Of a stretch of 64,000 nt of DNA, positions 37,443 to 46,461 are shown one piece after another (the stretch's first letter is position 1; every line of letters starts with the position of its first letter). The position numbers were made by a program, and so were the translations under genes. The stretch comes from Paenarthrobacter ureafaciens. GTDB taxonomy: Bacteria > Actinomycetota > Actinomycetes > Actinomycetales > Micrococcaceae. The notes beneath the pieces were generated by a model. That model did no database searches and was not told the DNA's origin. It saw only the letters and a list, made by a program, of their open reading frames with translations. The stretch is taken from assembly GCF_004028095.1 (NCBI RefSeq), contig NZ_SBHM01000007.1, positions 1 through 64,000 on the forward strand, given 5' to 3'.

Positions 37443-38716
37443 AGCGAGGCTGCCTTAGCTGCCGCCTCACTGGGCCGGACCGAGCCGGCAGCTGATTCAG
37501 CCCCGGCCGCTGGCCCGGCAGCGGACTCATTGACGTAGGTGCGCGGAACGCGGGGGCTGATGCGGGTCACGATCTCATAGTTGATGGTGCCCGCGGCTCG
37601 GCCCCATTCGTCCGCGGTGGGACCGTCGTCGGTGCCTTCACCGAACATGACCGCCTCAGCGCCCTTGAGTTTGGCTGCTTCCTCGGGCGTCAGCGGCCCG
37701 AAGTCGATCACCATCTGGTCCATGGCGATCCTGCCCACCACCGGGTACGTGACGCCGTTGACGCGGATCGGCCCGCCGGTGGCCACCCGCGGAACACCGT
37801 CCGCGTACCCCAGGGGGATGAGGCCCAGCGTGGTACGGCCGGCGGTGTGGTAGTTCAGTCCGTAGGACACGCCTTGGCCCTCAGGGACCGTCTTGCAGTT
37901 GGAAACAAGGGCGCGGACCGTCATGGCCGGGCGGAGGCCAAGCTCGGCGGAAGTGGCACCTTGGAACGGTGAGAGTCCGTAAATACCCAGCCCGACGCGG
38001 ACCAGGTCGAAGTGTGAATCGGGACGTGACAGGGTGGCCGGAGTATTGGCGATGTGGCGGACTTCCGTATCCACGCCGGCGTCCTCGGCAATGGCGATTG
38101 CTTCCCGGAAGACGGCCAGTTGCTGGTCCGTCTCCGGCCGCTGCGGTTCATCGGCTACGGCCAGATGCGAGAAGATGCCCACGACGCGCAAGAGCCCTTC
38201 GTCCTGGTACTCCATGGCCTGGCCCACCAACTGGTCCCAGTCGGCTATGGGGCAGCCGTTGCGGCCAAGGCCGGTATCGATCTTTAGGTGGACCCTGGCG
38301 GGACGTTCCTGCTCACGGGCCGCCGCGACCACCGCGTCCAGCTCCCAACCGGAGACCCCGACGTCGATGCCGGCGGCCACTGCGGCTTGGAAGTTGCTTT
38401 CCCGCGTGTGCAGCCAAGCCAGCATGGGGGCATCGAGGCCGGCTGCCCGCAGGGCCAACGCCTCGGAAATATGGGCAACCCCAAGCCAGGTGGCGCCTGC
38501 TTCCAGTGCTGCGCGGGCAACCTGCACCGCGCCGTGCCCGTAAGCATCGGCCTTCACGACGGCCATGACGTTGGCCGGGGAAGCGATTCCGGCGAACTGA
38601 CGAACGTTGTGCCGCACGGCTTCGAGGTCGATCACGGCGGAGCGCTCAAGCACCGCTGTTTTGGCGATTGATGGTTTCGACCCGATTCCGATGTCTGCAG
38701 CTGCTTCGTAAGTCAC
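37439..38716 (-). CDS. alr: Alanine racemase
   Basis: PLP enzyme making D-alanine for peptidoglycan. The 425-residue protein carries the PLP lysine Lys55 in VVKADAYGHG, the phosphate-binding region near 225 (GLGIYGLSPF), and the second catalytic base in QGVSYGLNYHT near 280. The last 45 residues are an Ala/Ser-rich extension (SAAGPAAGAESAAGSVRPSEAAAKAA-type) beyond the usual end and may be disordered. Start is GTG 38716. It is first in the tsaE-tsaB-rimI-tsaD operon. Confidence 0.95.
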   Translation of the reverse strand: MTYEAAADIGIGSKPSIAKTAVLERSAVIDLEAVRHNVRQFAGIASPANVMAVVKADAYGHGAVQVARAALEAGATWLGVAHISEALALRAAGLDAPMLAWLHTRESNFQAAVAAGIDVGVSGWELDAVVAAAREQERPARVHLKIDTGLGRNGCPIADWDQLVGQAMEYQDEGLLRVVGIFSHLAVADEPQRPETDQQLAVFREAIAIAEDAGVDTEVRHIANTPATLSRPDSHFDLVRVGLGIYGLSPFQGATSAELGLRPAMTVRALVSNCKTVPEGQGVSYGLNYHTAGRTTLGLIPLGYADGVPRVATGGPIRVNGVTYPVVGRIAMDQMVIDFGPLTPEEAAKLKGAEAVMFGEGTDDGPTADEWGRAAGTINYEIVTRISPRVPRTYVNESAAGPAAGAESAAGSVRPSEAAAKAASL

Positions 38717-38779
38717 CCTAGAGATTCTAGTGGCGCCAGTGAACTGCCGTTAACTGCGGGAGGGTTGGCGGGCCCGCCG

Positions 38780-39874
38780 CTACTGCGCGTCGGACAGGTG
38801 CGCAATGGTCGCCCGGGCCCGGCGCTGCGCTTCGGCGGGGATGTCCTTGACAATCGGCTCCAGGAAGGCGAACCGCCTGAGCCATTGGCTCGTTTGGCGT
38901 TCCTTCCGTGCGTTGGCGCGCTGCCACCAGTCGGCGATGTCACCCCATCCGGGCGCCGCGAGGGACCCGCCCACCTGCTGCACTGCCAGCGAGGCGCACA
39001 GGTTGGCGAACCGCAAGCGGTCCCCGAGCTTCCACCCGGCAAGGCTTCCTACGATGAAGGCCGCATCGAAGCAATCACCTGCTCCGGTGGGGTCGGACGC
39101 CGGCACCGGCAGGGAAGGCACCCATTCTTCCTCGCCCGTTTCGGAGTCCACCGCCATGGCCCCTTGCGCTCCAAGAGTCACCACGGCCACGGGAACGCGG
39201 TCCGCCAGGGAATACAGGGCAGCCCAGGGATCGGCTTTGCCGGTGAAGGCCATGGCCTCGGGCGCGTTGGGGAGGAACGCGTGGAAGTGTTCCAGTTGCT
39301 CCAGCCTGCGTTGGGACCATTCACCGCTGGGGTCCCAGCCGACAACCCCGAAAAGTTTGGTGCCGCTTTCCTTCGCTGTGAGCATCCACGGTTCCAGCTC
39401 CTCGCCGAGATCCGCGACGGCCGCGAGCGCCTTGGGCGGTTTGCCGATCATCTCCGAGGCATTGACGGGGGCGGGATGGCCGTGGGTGACCATGGACCTG
39501 TCCTGGTTGACGCACATGGACACCGTCACCGGAGAGTGCCAGCCCGGGATCCTGCGTGAGAGCGAAAGGTCCACGTGTTCCTGGGATTCGAGGATCTGCC
39601 AGTTGTAATCCCCGTAGCCGTCGTCACCGAAAGTGGCCGCGAGGCTGGTCCGCAAACCCAGCCTTGCCGCGGCAATCGCCTGGTTGGCCACTCCCCCGGG
39701 ACAACTGCCCATCCCTTCGCTCCACACTTCAGTGCCCGGTTCCGGGGAATGCGGAAGGCCGGTGAAAATTATGTCCTGGAAAACAGTCCCGGTAAGAAGT
39801 AGATCGCACTGGTGGTCGCCGTCGGGCCTTACAGCGGCAAGGGGATCGAAGCGACGCTGTGGCATTGCATCCAT
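38780..39874 (-). CDS. PfkB-family carbohydrate kinase
   Basis: A 364-residue ribokinase/PfkB-fold sugar kinase. The N-terminal glycine motif is GSCPGGVANQAIAAARLG, and the C-terminal active site is DPTGAGDCFDAAF with the anion hole GAGD and catalytic Asp. The sugar cannot be read from the sequence. Its start (ATG 39874; ATG 39865 possible) is only 46 bases from that of the divergent GH4 gene, so the two may be co-regulated in sugar phosphate use. An upstream in-frame start at 39967 would overlap that gene and is less likely. Confidence 0.87.
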   Translation of the reverse strand: MDAMPQRRFDPLAAVRPDGDHQCDLLLTGTVFQDIIFTGLPHSPEPGTEVWSEGMGSCPGGVANQAIAAARLGLRTSLAATFGDDGYGDYNWQILESQEHVDLSLSRRIPGWHSPVTVSMCVNQDRSMVTHGHPAPVNASEMIGKPPKALAAVADLGEELEPWMLTAKESGTKLFGVVGWDPSGEWSQRRLEQLEHFHAFLPNAPEAMAFTGKADPWAALYSLADRVPVAVVTLGAQGAMAVDSETGEEEWVPSLPVPASDPTGAGDCFDAAFIVGSLAGWKLGDRLRFANLCASLAVQQVGGSLAAPGWGDIADWWQRANARKERQTSQWLRRFAFLEPIVKDIPAEAQRRARATIAHLSDAQ

Positions 39875-39920
39875 GCACGGCACACTACGCTGCACCCTCC
39901 GGGCTGCATAGACTCGAATC

Positions 39921-41318
39921 ATGCGGCTCATGATCGCCGGCGGCGGCGGATTCCGGGTTCCCCTCATCTACCGCGCCTTGTGCTTGGGTCCTTTCGCGGA
40001 TGTGGTGGACGAGTTGGTGCTCTACGACGTCGATCCGTCCCGCCTGGCGGCTGTTGAAGCCGTCCTCCGGGACATGCCGGTTGCGGACGGCGCGCCGCCC
40101 GCCGTCGTGGTTTCCACAGACCTTGGCGCTGCATTGACGGGCACCGACGTGGTTTTCGCCGCCATCCGCCCAGGCGGTACGGCCGGCCGGATCATCGATG
40201 AACGTGTCCCGCTGGACCTCGGCCTCCTGGGGCAGGAGACCACGGGCGCAGGCGGGATTTCCTACGCCCTCAGGACCATCCCGAGGATGCTCGAACTTGC
40301 CCGCGCCATGCGCCTGAACAGCCCGGACGCGTGGCTGATCAACTTCACCAATCCTGCCGGGATGGTGACCGAGGCGTTGGTGCCGGTGCTCGGACGGAAA
40401 GTGATCGGAATCTGCGATTCCGCCGGTGGATTGGTCAAACGCGCGGCGGCGGCCGCAGGCCATGCGTTGCCGGACGGAAGGCTCGACGGCGTGGGCTACT
40501 ACGGGCTCAACCACCTGGGTTGGCTTTACCGCCTGGCACCGGAAGGACGGGACCTGCTCCCCGGCCTCCTTGCCGACCCCGCAGCGTTGGCGTCAATTGA
40601 GGAAGGCCGGCTCTTCGGGCAGCACACCCTGGAATTGCTCGGCTGCCTTCCGAACGAATACCTCTACTACTATTACGACACCCAGCAGGCCATCGACGGG
40701 ATCCGCCGCCAAGCGAGCACCCGCGGAGCATCGATCCATGACCAGCAGCAGGCCCTCTACACAGCGCTGGCAGGCCCGGCCAACGCCTACGCGTCGTGGG
40801 AAGAAGCCCGCCGGTCCAGGGAGGAAGGCTACCTCGCGGAATCACGGACCAAGGGCGAGCAAAGGGACGAGCAGGACCTGGCCGGGGGCGGCTACGAACG
40901 CGTTGCGTTGTCTCTCATGCGCGCCCTCTTCCCCGGTTCTGCAGCTTCCATGACCACCCAGTTGATCCTCAACGTTCCCAACTCGCCCGTGGCAGCTGTC
41001 CCGTGGGCTCCCCCGGCCGAGGTGGCGGTGCCCGGTTTGCCTGCGGACGCCGTCGTCGAGGTTCCCTGCGAGGTGACGTCCGACGGCGCCCTGCCGCTCC
41101 CGCAGGACCGTCCCGGAGGGCCTTTCCTCACCTTGATGCGCCACATCAAGGAAGTGGAAAGGCTCACGATCACCGCCGTGGTGGAGGGTGACCGGGAAGC
41201 CGCCGTGCAGGCGTTCGCCGCGCATCCCTTGGTGGGTTCCGAGGAGCTGGGCCGCCGCCTCCTTGACGGGTATGAGGCGGGCTTCCCTGAACTCGCGGGG
41301 CTCTGGCGGGGGCGCTAA
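39921..41318 (+). CDS. Glycoside hydrolase family 4 (6-phospho-beta-glucosidase-like)
   Basis: A 465-residue NAD- and metal-dependent GH4 hydrolase, probably cytoplasmic 6-phospho-beta-glucosidase. It shows the N-terminal NAD loop IAGGGGFRVP, TGTDVVFAAIRPGG, INFTNPAG, the metal-ligand cysteine in GICDSAG, and the metal-ligand histidine in GLNHLGW. These are the expected GH4 signatures. The stop overlaps the convergent GNAT gene by four bases. PTS import of a beta-glucoside is implied by the family, but no transporter is adjacent. Confidence 0.9.
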   Translation: MRLMIAGGGGFRVPLIYRALCLGPFADVVDELVLYDVDPSRLAAVEAVLRDMPVADGAPPAVVVSTDLGAALTGTDVVFAAIRPGGTAGRIIDERVPLDLGLLGQETTGAGGISYALRTIPRMLELARAMRLNSPDAWLINFTNPAGMVTEALVPVLGRKVIGICDSAGGLVKRAAAAAGHALPDGRLDGVGYYGLNHLGWLYRLAPEGRDLLPGLLADPAALASIEEGRLFGQHTLELLGCLPNEYLYYYYDTQQAIDGIRRQASTRGASIHDQQQALYTALAGPANAYASWEEARRSREEGYLAESRTKGEQRDEQDLAGGGYERVALSLMRALFPGSAASMTTQLILNVPNSPVAAVPWAPPAEVAVPGLPADAVVEVPCEVTSDGALPLPQDRPGGPFLTLMRHIKEVERLTITAVVEGDREAAVQAFAAHPLVGSEELGRRLLDGYEAGFPELAGLWRGR

Positions 41319-41821
41319 AGCTCCTGGTACATCACGTGCAGGCCGACGTAGCCGATCTCCGGGTGCTCGAAGGCATCGGGGACGGTGGCCAGGATGCGGA
41401 AACCCATGGACTGCCAGAGCCACACAGCCCTGACGTTGCTTTCCACCACCGCGTTGAACTGCATGGAGCGGAAACCGGCGGCCTTCGCTTCCTTCAGGGA
41501 GTAGGAGCACAGGGCGCGTGCCACCCCTTGGCCGGAATGCTTGGCGCCCACCATGTACCCCGCGTTGGCCACATGGCTGCCGCCGCCGGCCTGGTTGGGA
41601 TGGAATTCACCGGTCCCCAGGACCGTACCGTCTTCCCGGACCGCCACGAACGTCTGGCCCGGGGCTGCCTTCATCCACTTGGCTTTGGCTGCTTCTTCAC
41701 CGGTGTCCCGGTCCCACGTGAACGTTTCGCCCTCACGGATGACCGGTTCCATGACCGACCAAATGCCGGGCCAGTCATCAGGGGTTGCGGGGCGGATTTC
41801 AAAAGAATCGTCGTGGCTCAC
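41315..41821 (-). CDS. GNAT family N-acetyltransferase
   Basis: A 168-residue acetyltransferase starting SHDDSFEIRPATPDDWPGIW with acetyl-CoA loop SGQGVARALCSYSL near 105-118 and NVRAVWLWQSMGF. It resembles small-molecule/antibiotic-type GNATs (phosphinothricin acetyltransferase-like) without a clear substrate. GTG 41821 is chosen over an in-frame start at 41929, which would run into the leader of mshA. It is convergent with the GH4 gene and divergent from mshA. Confidence 0.82.
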   Translation of the reverse strand: MSHDDSFEIRPATPDDWPGIWSVMEPVIREGETFTWDRDTGEEAAKAKWMKAAPGQTFVAVREDGTVLGTGEFHPNQAGGGSHVANAGYMVGAKHSGQGVARALCSYSLKEAKAAGFRSMQFNAVVESNVRAVWLWQSMGFRILATVPDAFEHPEIGYVGLHVMYQEL

Positions 41822-41922
41822 AGCGGACAGGCTAGCAGTTTGGCGTGCCTCCGGCAGGATCGCCGCAGGAGTAGTGTTTTCTGCAGGGAATTCCCTCAAT
41901 TCATCAGGGCAGGAGGTGAGCG

Positions 41923-43179
41923 GTGCCAATGATCCGCCGCGTCGCGTTCCTGTCGCTGCACACCTCCCCCATGGAACAGCCGGGCGCAGGTGATGCCGGT
42001 GGCATGAACGTCTATGTGCGGGCCCTGGCCATGGCGCTGGCCGAGGTAGGCGTTGAGGTGGAGATCTTCACCCGTGCCACCACTGCCGGGCAGCCCGCCG
42101 TCGAACATCCCGGGCCGGGAGTCTGCGTCCACAACGTGATGGCCGGCCCGCGCCGCAAACTGCCCAAGGAAGAGCTTCCCGCGCTGTTGCACCAGATGGT
42201 GGATGAGATCGACCGCATCCGTCACCAGCAACCCCACGGCCGTTACGACGTCATCCATTCGCACTATTGGGTTTCCGGGGTTGCGGGCCTTGAGTTGTCC
42301 GAACGCTGGCGGCTGCCCCTGGTCCACACCATGCACACCATGGCCAAGGTCAAAAACCTCGTCCTTGAGTCCGGCGAGCGCCGCGAACCCCGCCGCCGGG
42401 AGGAAGGTGAGCAGAGGATCGTCGACGGCGCCACCCGGCTGATTGCCAACACCCCGGCTGAGGCGCAGGAGCTGGTGGCACACTACGGCGCTGACATCGA
42501 CCGCATCGACGTGGCACCACCCGGAGTGGATCTGCGGGTTTTCACGCCCTCCTTCCGGCGCAAGGCCCGCAGGGAACACGACGTTGGCCCGGACACCTTC
42601 CACCTTGTCTTCGCCGGGCGGATCCAGCGGCTGAAGGGACCCCAGGTGTTCGTGAAGGCAGCCGGCCTCCTTCGCCAGCGCCGCCCGGACATCAACCTTG
42701 AACTGACCATCCTCGGATCGTTGAGCGGGGCCAAGGACTTCGACCTGACCAAGATCATCGAAGAAGCCGGGCTCAGCGATGTGGTCACCCACAGGCCGCC
42801 CGTAGTGGCGCCCGAACTCGCAGGCTGGTTCCGGTCCGCCGACGTCGTGGTGATGCCTTCCTTCAGCGAGTCCTTCGGCCTGGTGGCCTTGGAAGCACAG
42901 GCGTGCGGTACTCCGGTCATCGCCACCAACGTCGGCGGGTTGACACGGGCTGTGTCGGATGGCCGCACGGGGATCCTGGTGGACGGCCATGACCCTTCCG
43001 ACTGGGCAGATGCCTTGGAGGACCTCTACGACGACGTCCGGACCCGTGAAGATATGGGCCGGGCCGCGGCGACATATGCCGAGTCCTTTGGCTGGCAGCG
43101 GACGGCGGCCATCACATTGGAAAGCTACCGGGAGTCCGTGGCCGGGCTGCTGGTTCCGGCTACCGGGAGCCTGGCCTGA
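41923..43179 (+). CDS. mshA: D-inositol-3-phosphate glycosyltransferase
   Basis: First committed step of mycothiol synthesis: transfers GlcNAc from UDP-GlcNAc to 1L-myo-inositol 1-phosphate. The 418-residue GT4 protein has the acceptor loop GAGDAGGMNVYVRALA near 20-35, VIHSHYWVSG near 108, HTMHTMAKVKN near 128, FAGRIQRLKGP near 228, and the E-x7-E nucleotide site in SFSESFGLVALE near 308. GTG 41923 follows a strong AGGAGG. Inositol phosphate is made by ino1, 2 kb downstream. Confidence 0.95.
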   Translation: MPMIRRVAFLSLHTSPMEQPGAGDAGGMNVYVRALAMALAEVGVEVEIFTRATTAGQPAVEHPGPGVCVHNVMAGPRRKLPKEELPALLHQMVDEIDRIRHQQPHGRYDVIHSHYWVSGVAGLELSERWRLPLVHTMHTMAKVKNLVLESGERREPRRREEGEQRIVDGATRLIANTPAEAQELVAHYGADIDRIDVAPPGVDLRVFTPSFRRKARREHDVGPDTFHLVFAGRIQRLKGPQVFVKAAGLLRQRRPDINLELTILGSLSGAKDFDLTKIIEEAGLSDVVTHRPPVVAPELAGWFRSADVVVMPSFSESFGLVALEAQACGTPVIATNVGGLTRAVSDGRTGILVDGHDPSDWADALEDLYDDVRTREDMGRAAATYAESFGWQRTAAITLESYRESVAGLLVPATGSLA

Positions 43180-43257
43180 GTGGCTCCTTCCGAGGGTCCG
43201 CGTGGGTGTGCTGATAGATTGACGGGCACAGCGTAAGCACCCAGTCGAAGGACAACG

Positions 43258-44946
43258 ATGTCTGAAAACAAAGTCTTGTCGGATCTTGAGATTGCCCGCC
43301 GGGCCGGCATCAAGCCCATTACGGAAATTGCCGAACGTGCCGGGATCAACGCTGACGCCCTGGAGCTTTACGGCCCGTACAAAGCCAAAATAAATCCCGC
43401 CCACTTGCGCCTGCCGGGCGGCAAGCCCGCGGGCAAAGTCGTCCTGGTTTCCGCCATGTCCCCCACGCCTGCCGGGGAGGGGAAATCCACCACTACCGTG
43501 GGACTGGCCGATTCCCTGGCACGTGCCGGGCACAAGGTGATGATTGCGCTCCGGGAACCCTCCCTTGGACCCATCCTGGGGATGAAGGGCGGCGCCACCG
43601 GCGGCGGTTACTCCCAGGTCCTCCCCATGGACGACATCAACCTCCATTTCACCGGGGACTTCCACGCCATCACCTCGGCCAACAACGCCCTCATGGCGCT
43701 CGTGGACAACCACATCTATCAGGGCAACCAACTGGGCATCGACCCCCGGCGGATGACGTTCAAACGCGTCCTGGACATGAACGACCGCTCCCTTCGGGAA
43801 ATCGTCATCGGCCTCGGCGGCCCCGCCCAAGGCGTACCCCGGCAGGATGGTTTCGACATCACCGTGGCGTCCGAGATCATGGCCGTCTTCTGCCTCTCCT
43901 CCAGCCTCGACGACCTCCGTACCAGGCTGGGAAGGATCACGTTCGGCTACAGCTATGAGCGCAAGCCCGTCACCGTGGCCGACCTCGGCGTTGAAGGTGC
44001 GCTGACCCTGCTCCTCAAGGACGCCATCAAGCCGAACCTCGTCCAAACAATCGCGGGTACGCCGGCACTGGTCCACGGTGGTCCCTTCGCCAACATCGCG
44101 CACGGCTGCAACTCACTCATCGCCACGCGTACCGCCCAGCAACTGGCCGATGTGGTGGTGACGGAAGCTGGTTTCGGTGCGGACCTCGGTGCGGAGAAGT
44201 ACATGGATATCAAGTCCCGGATCGCGGACGTGGCCCCATCCGCCGTCGTGATTGTGGCCACCATCCGCGCCCTGAAGATGCAGGGCGGTGTCCCCAAGGA
44301 GGAATTAGGCGTGCCGAACGTGGAGGCGGTGGCCGCCGGCGTCGGGAACCTGAAACGACACGTTGGAAACGTGGCCAAGTTTGGTATTTCGCCCGTGGTG
44401 GCCATCAACAAGTTCGGCACCGACACCCCGGAAGAACTCGACTGGCTCCTGTCGTGGTGCGCAGCCGAAGGTGTCCAAGCCGCCGTCGCCGATGTGTGGG
44501 GCCGGGGCGGCGGAGGCGACGGCGGGGACGAACTGGCGGCGAAGGTGGCAGCCGCATTGGACGCGCCGTCGAACTTCCACCATCTGTACCCGCTCGAGAT
44601 GCCGGTCGAGGACAAGATCCGGACCATTGTGCAGGAAATTTACGGTGCGGACGGCGTCGAATTCTCGGTCCCGGCGCTGCGGCGGCTGGCGGAGATCGAG
44701 AAGAACGGCTGGGGCGGCCTGCCCGTCTGCATGGCCAAGACCCAGTACTCGTTTACGGACGACGCGTCCCAGCTCGGAGCGCCGAAGGGATTCCGGGTGC
44801 ATGTGCGGGAGCTCATTCCCAAGACCGGTGCGGGCTTCATCGTGGCGCTGACCGGTGCAGTCATGACTATGCCAGGCCTGCCCAAGGAACCGGCGGCGAT
44901 GCGGATGAACGTGGACGAGGACGGCAACCCCACAGGCCTTTTCTGA
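43258..44946 (+). CDS. fhs: Formate--tetrahydrofolate ligase
   Basis: Forms 10-formyl-THF from formate, THF and ATP, feeding purines and formyl-Met. The 562-residue protein has the P-loop [10 protein letters not shown] at 69-78, [22 protein letters not shown] near 99, and the conserved GDFHAI and [11 protein letters not shown]. Length is typical. Start is ATG 43258. It is 78 bases after mshA. A 32-bp repeat array begins immediately after its stop codon. Confidence 0.97.
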   Translation: MSENKVLSDLEIARRAGIKPITEIAERAGINADALELYGPYKAKINPAHLRLPGGKPAGKVVLVSAMSPTPAGEGKSTTTVGLADSLARAGHKVMIALREPSLGPILGMKGGATGGGYSQVLPMDDINLHFTGDFHAITSANNALMALVDNHIYQGNQLGIDPRRMTFKRVLDMNDRSLREIVIGLGGPAQGVPRQDGFDITVASEIMAVFCLSSSLDDLRTRLGRITFGYSYERKPVTVADLGVEGALTLLLKDAIKPNLVQTIAGTPALVHGGPFANIAHGCNSLIATRTAQQLADVVVTEAGFGADLGAEKYMDIKSRIADVAPSAVVIVATIRALKMQGGVPKEELGVPNVEAVAAGVGNLKRHVGNVAKFGISPVVAINKFGTDTPEELDWLLSWCAAEGVQAAVADVWGRGGGGDGGDELAAKVAAALDAPSNFHHLYPLEMPVEDKIRTIVQEIYGADGVEFSVPALRRLAEIEKNGWGGLPVCMAKTQYSFTDDASQLGAPKGFRVHVRELIPKTGAGFIVALTGAVMTMPGLPKEPAAMRMNVDEDGNPTGLF

Positions 44947-45059
44947 TCCTCTTCCACATCCCACCCCCTTTCCCGCGTTCCTCTTCCACATCCCACCCCC
45001 TTTCCGGCGTTCCTCTTCCACATCCCACCCCCTTTCCCGCGGTCCTCTTCCACATCCCA
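44947..45059 (-). repeat. 32-bp tandem repeat array B (3 full copies plus a partial)
   Basis: On the plus strand copies start TCCTCTTCCACATCCC at 44947, 44979, 45011 and 45043, exactly 32 bases apart, the last truncated after about 17 bases. Read on the minus strand and aligned from GGGATGTGG, the unit matches those of arrays A and C. The first base of the array follows the fhs stop directly. No unique spacers. Confidence 0.9.
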
Positions 45060-45080
45060 GGCGAACACGCGGAAACAAAT

Positions 45081-45109
45081 GACGCCCCCGCACACAGTGC
45101 GGGGGCGTC
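45081..45109. terminator. terminator between fhs and ino1
   Basis: A perfect 13-bp stem (45081-45093 with 45097-45109, arms beginning GACGCCCCCG) and a three-base loop. Read on the minus strand it is followed by ATTTGTTT, so it ends ino1; as a symmetric hairpin it can also serve fhs from the other side. Confidence 0.85.
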
Positions 45110-45131
45110 AGAAGAACCGGGGTTTTGCTGT

Positions 45132-46217
45132 TTAGCGTTCGATGTCGCCGCGGATGAAGGCTTCCACCTTCTCGCGTGCGACGTCGTCGTTGAACTGCTC
45201 CGGCGGGGACTTCATGAAGTAGCTCGACGCGGAGAGCAGCGGGCCGCCGATGCCGCGGTCCAAACCGATCTTGGCGGCACGAATGGCGTCGATGATGACG
45301 CCTGCGGAGTTCGGGGAATCCCACACCTCGAGCTTGTATTCAAGGGAAACGGGCGCGTCACCGAAGTTGCGGCCCTCAAGGCGGACAAAAGCCCATTTGC
45401 GGTCATCAAGCCACGCGACGTAGTCCGACGGGCCGATGTGGACGTCGTCCGCATGCAGCTCAGCTTCAACGTTCGAGGTGACGGCCTGCGTCTTGGAGAT
45501 CTTCTTGGATTCAAGGCGGTCACGCTCGAGCATGTTCTTGAAGTCCATGTTGCCGCCGACGTTCAGCTGGTACGTGCGGTCCAGGGTAACGCCACGGTCT
45601 TCGAACAGCTTGGCCATGACGCGGTGCGTGATAGTGGCACCGATCTGGCTCTTGATGTCGTCGCCAACAATCGGAATACCGGCCTCGGTGAACTTGTCAG
45701 CCCACTCCTTGGTACCGGCAATGAAGACGGGCAGGGCGTTCACGAAGGCAACACCGGCGTCGATGGCGCACTGGGCGTAGAACTTGGCAGCCTGGTCCGA
45801 ACCGACGGGCAGGTAGCAGACCATGACATCCGCTTTGGCTTCGCGAAGGGCAGCGACGACGTCGACAGCTTCTTCGGGTGCCTCAACGATGGTCTCGCGG
45901 TAGTAGCGGCCAAGGCCGTCGAGCGTGTGGCCGCGCTGGACCTTGACGCCCGTAGCCGGGACATCGGCGATCTTGATGGTGTTGTTTTCGCTCGCACCGA
46001 TGGCATCGGCGAGGTCCAGCCCGACCTTCTTGCTGTCGACGTCGAAAGCGGCGACGAACTGGACATCGTTGACGTGGTACGGACCGAACTCAACGTGCAT
46101 CAGACCCGGAATCGTTGCTTTAGGGTCGGCGTCGCGGTAGTACTGGACACCCTGGACCAGCGATGCGGCGCAGTTACCTACGCCGACAATGGCAACACGA
46201 ATCGGATGTGAAGACAC
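45132..46217 (-). CDS. ino1: Inositol-3-phosphate synthase
   Basis: Cyclises glucose-6-phosphate to 1L-myo-inositol 1-phosphate with NAD. The 361-residue protein is the short actinobacterial form: NAD loop [15 protein letters not shown] near residues 9-23, [16 protein letters not shown] near 125, the catalytic-site lysine region [11 protein letters not shown] near 187, and [11 protein letters not shown] near 222. The product supplies mshA (mycothiol) and phosphatidylinositol. It is convergent with fhs. Confidence 0.95.
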   Translation of the reverse strand: MSSHPIRVAIVGVGNCAASLVQGVQYYRDADPKATIPGLMHVEFGPYHVNDVQFVAAFDVDSKKVGLDLADAIGASENNTIKIADVPATGVKVQRGHTLDGLGRYYRETIVEAPEEAVDVVAALREAKADVMVCYLPVGSDQAAKFYAQCAIDAGVAFVNALPVFIAGTKEWADKFTEAGIPIVGDDIKSQIGATITHRVMAKLFEDRGVTLDRTYQLNVGGNMDFKNMLERDRLESKKISKTQAVTSNVEAELHADDVHIGPSDYVAWLDDRKWAFVRLEGRNFGDAPVSLEYKLEVWDSPNSAGVIIDAIRAAKIGLDRGIGGPLLSASSYFMKSPPEQFNDDVAREKVEAFIRGDIER

Positions 46218-46387
46218 GGAACTCCTTTGGGGAAACCTCAGGTGCCAAGCACCATCCGACTGAGCCCGGAGGGCGGCTTACAGGCACGGCGCCGCTCGGC
46301 GCCCACTTTGCATTGTAACCAACACCCGAGGAGCCCTTTTTGTTCCCGGCAGCCCCCCTCGCAATATGTCAGCGACGAACGTCGTCC

Positions 46388-46455
46388 CCCAAACGCGACG
46401 GGATGTGGCAGAGCAACGCGCCAAACGCGACGGGATGTGGCAGAGCAACGCGGGA
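46388..46455 (+). repeat. 32-bp tandem repeat array C (1 full copy, 2 partial)
   Basis: GGGATGTGGCAGAGCAACGC occurs at 46400 and again at 46432, exactly 32 bases apart, and the preceding 12 bases (CCCAAACGCGAC region, 46388-46399) are the tail of a further unit. Same period and register as arrays A and B. The array lies against the 3' end of the aldo/keto reductase gene, with six bases between it and the stop codon. Confidence 0.85.
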
Positions 46456-46461
46456 GTCAGG

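Noticed and set aside
43180..43257. ZTP (pfl) riboswitch before fhs
   Set aside because: Such riboswitches often precede fhs in Actinobacteria, but the 78-base gap is too short and lacks the conserved core.
41896..44103. 735-codon minus-strand frame opposite mshA and fhs
   Set aside because: Shadow frame spanning two clear plus-strand genes and their intergenic region.
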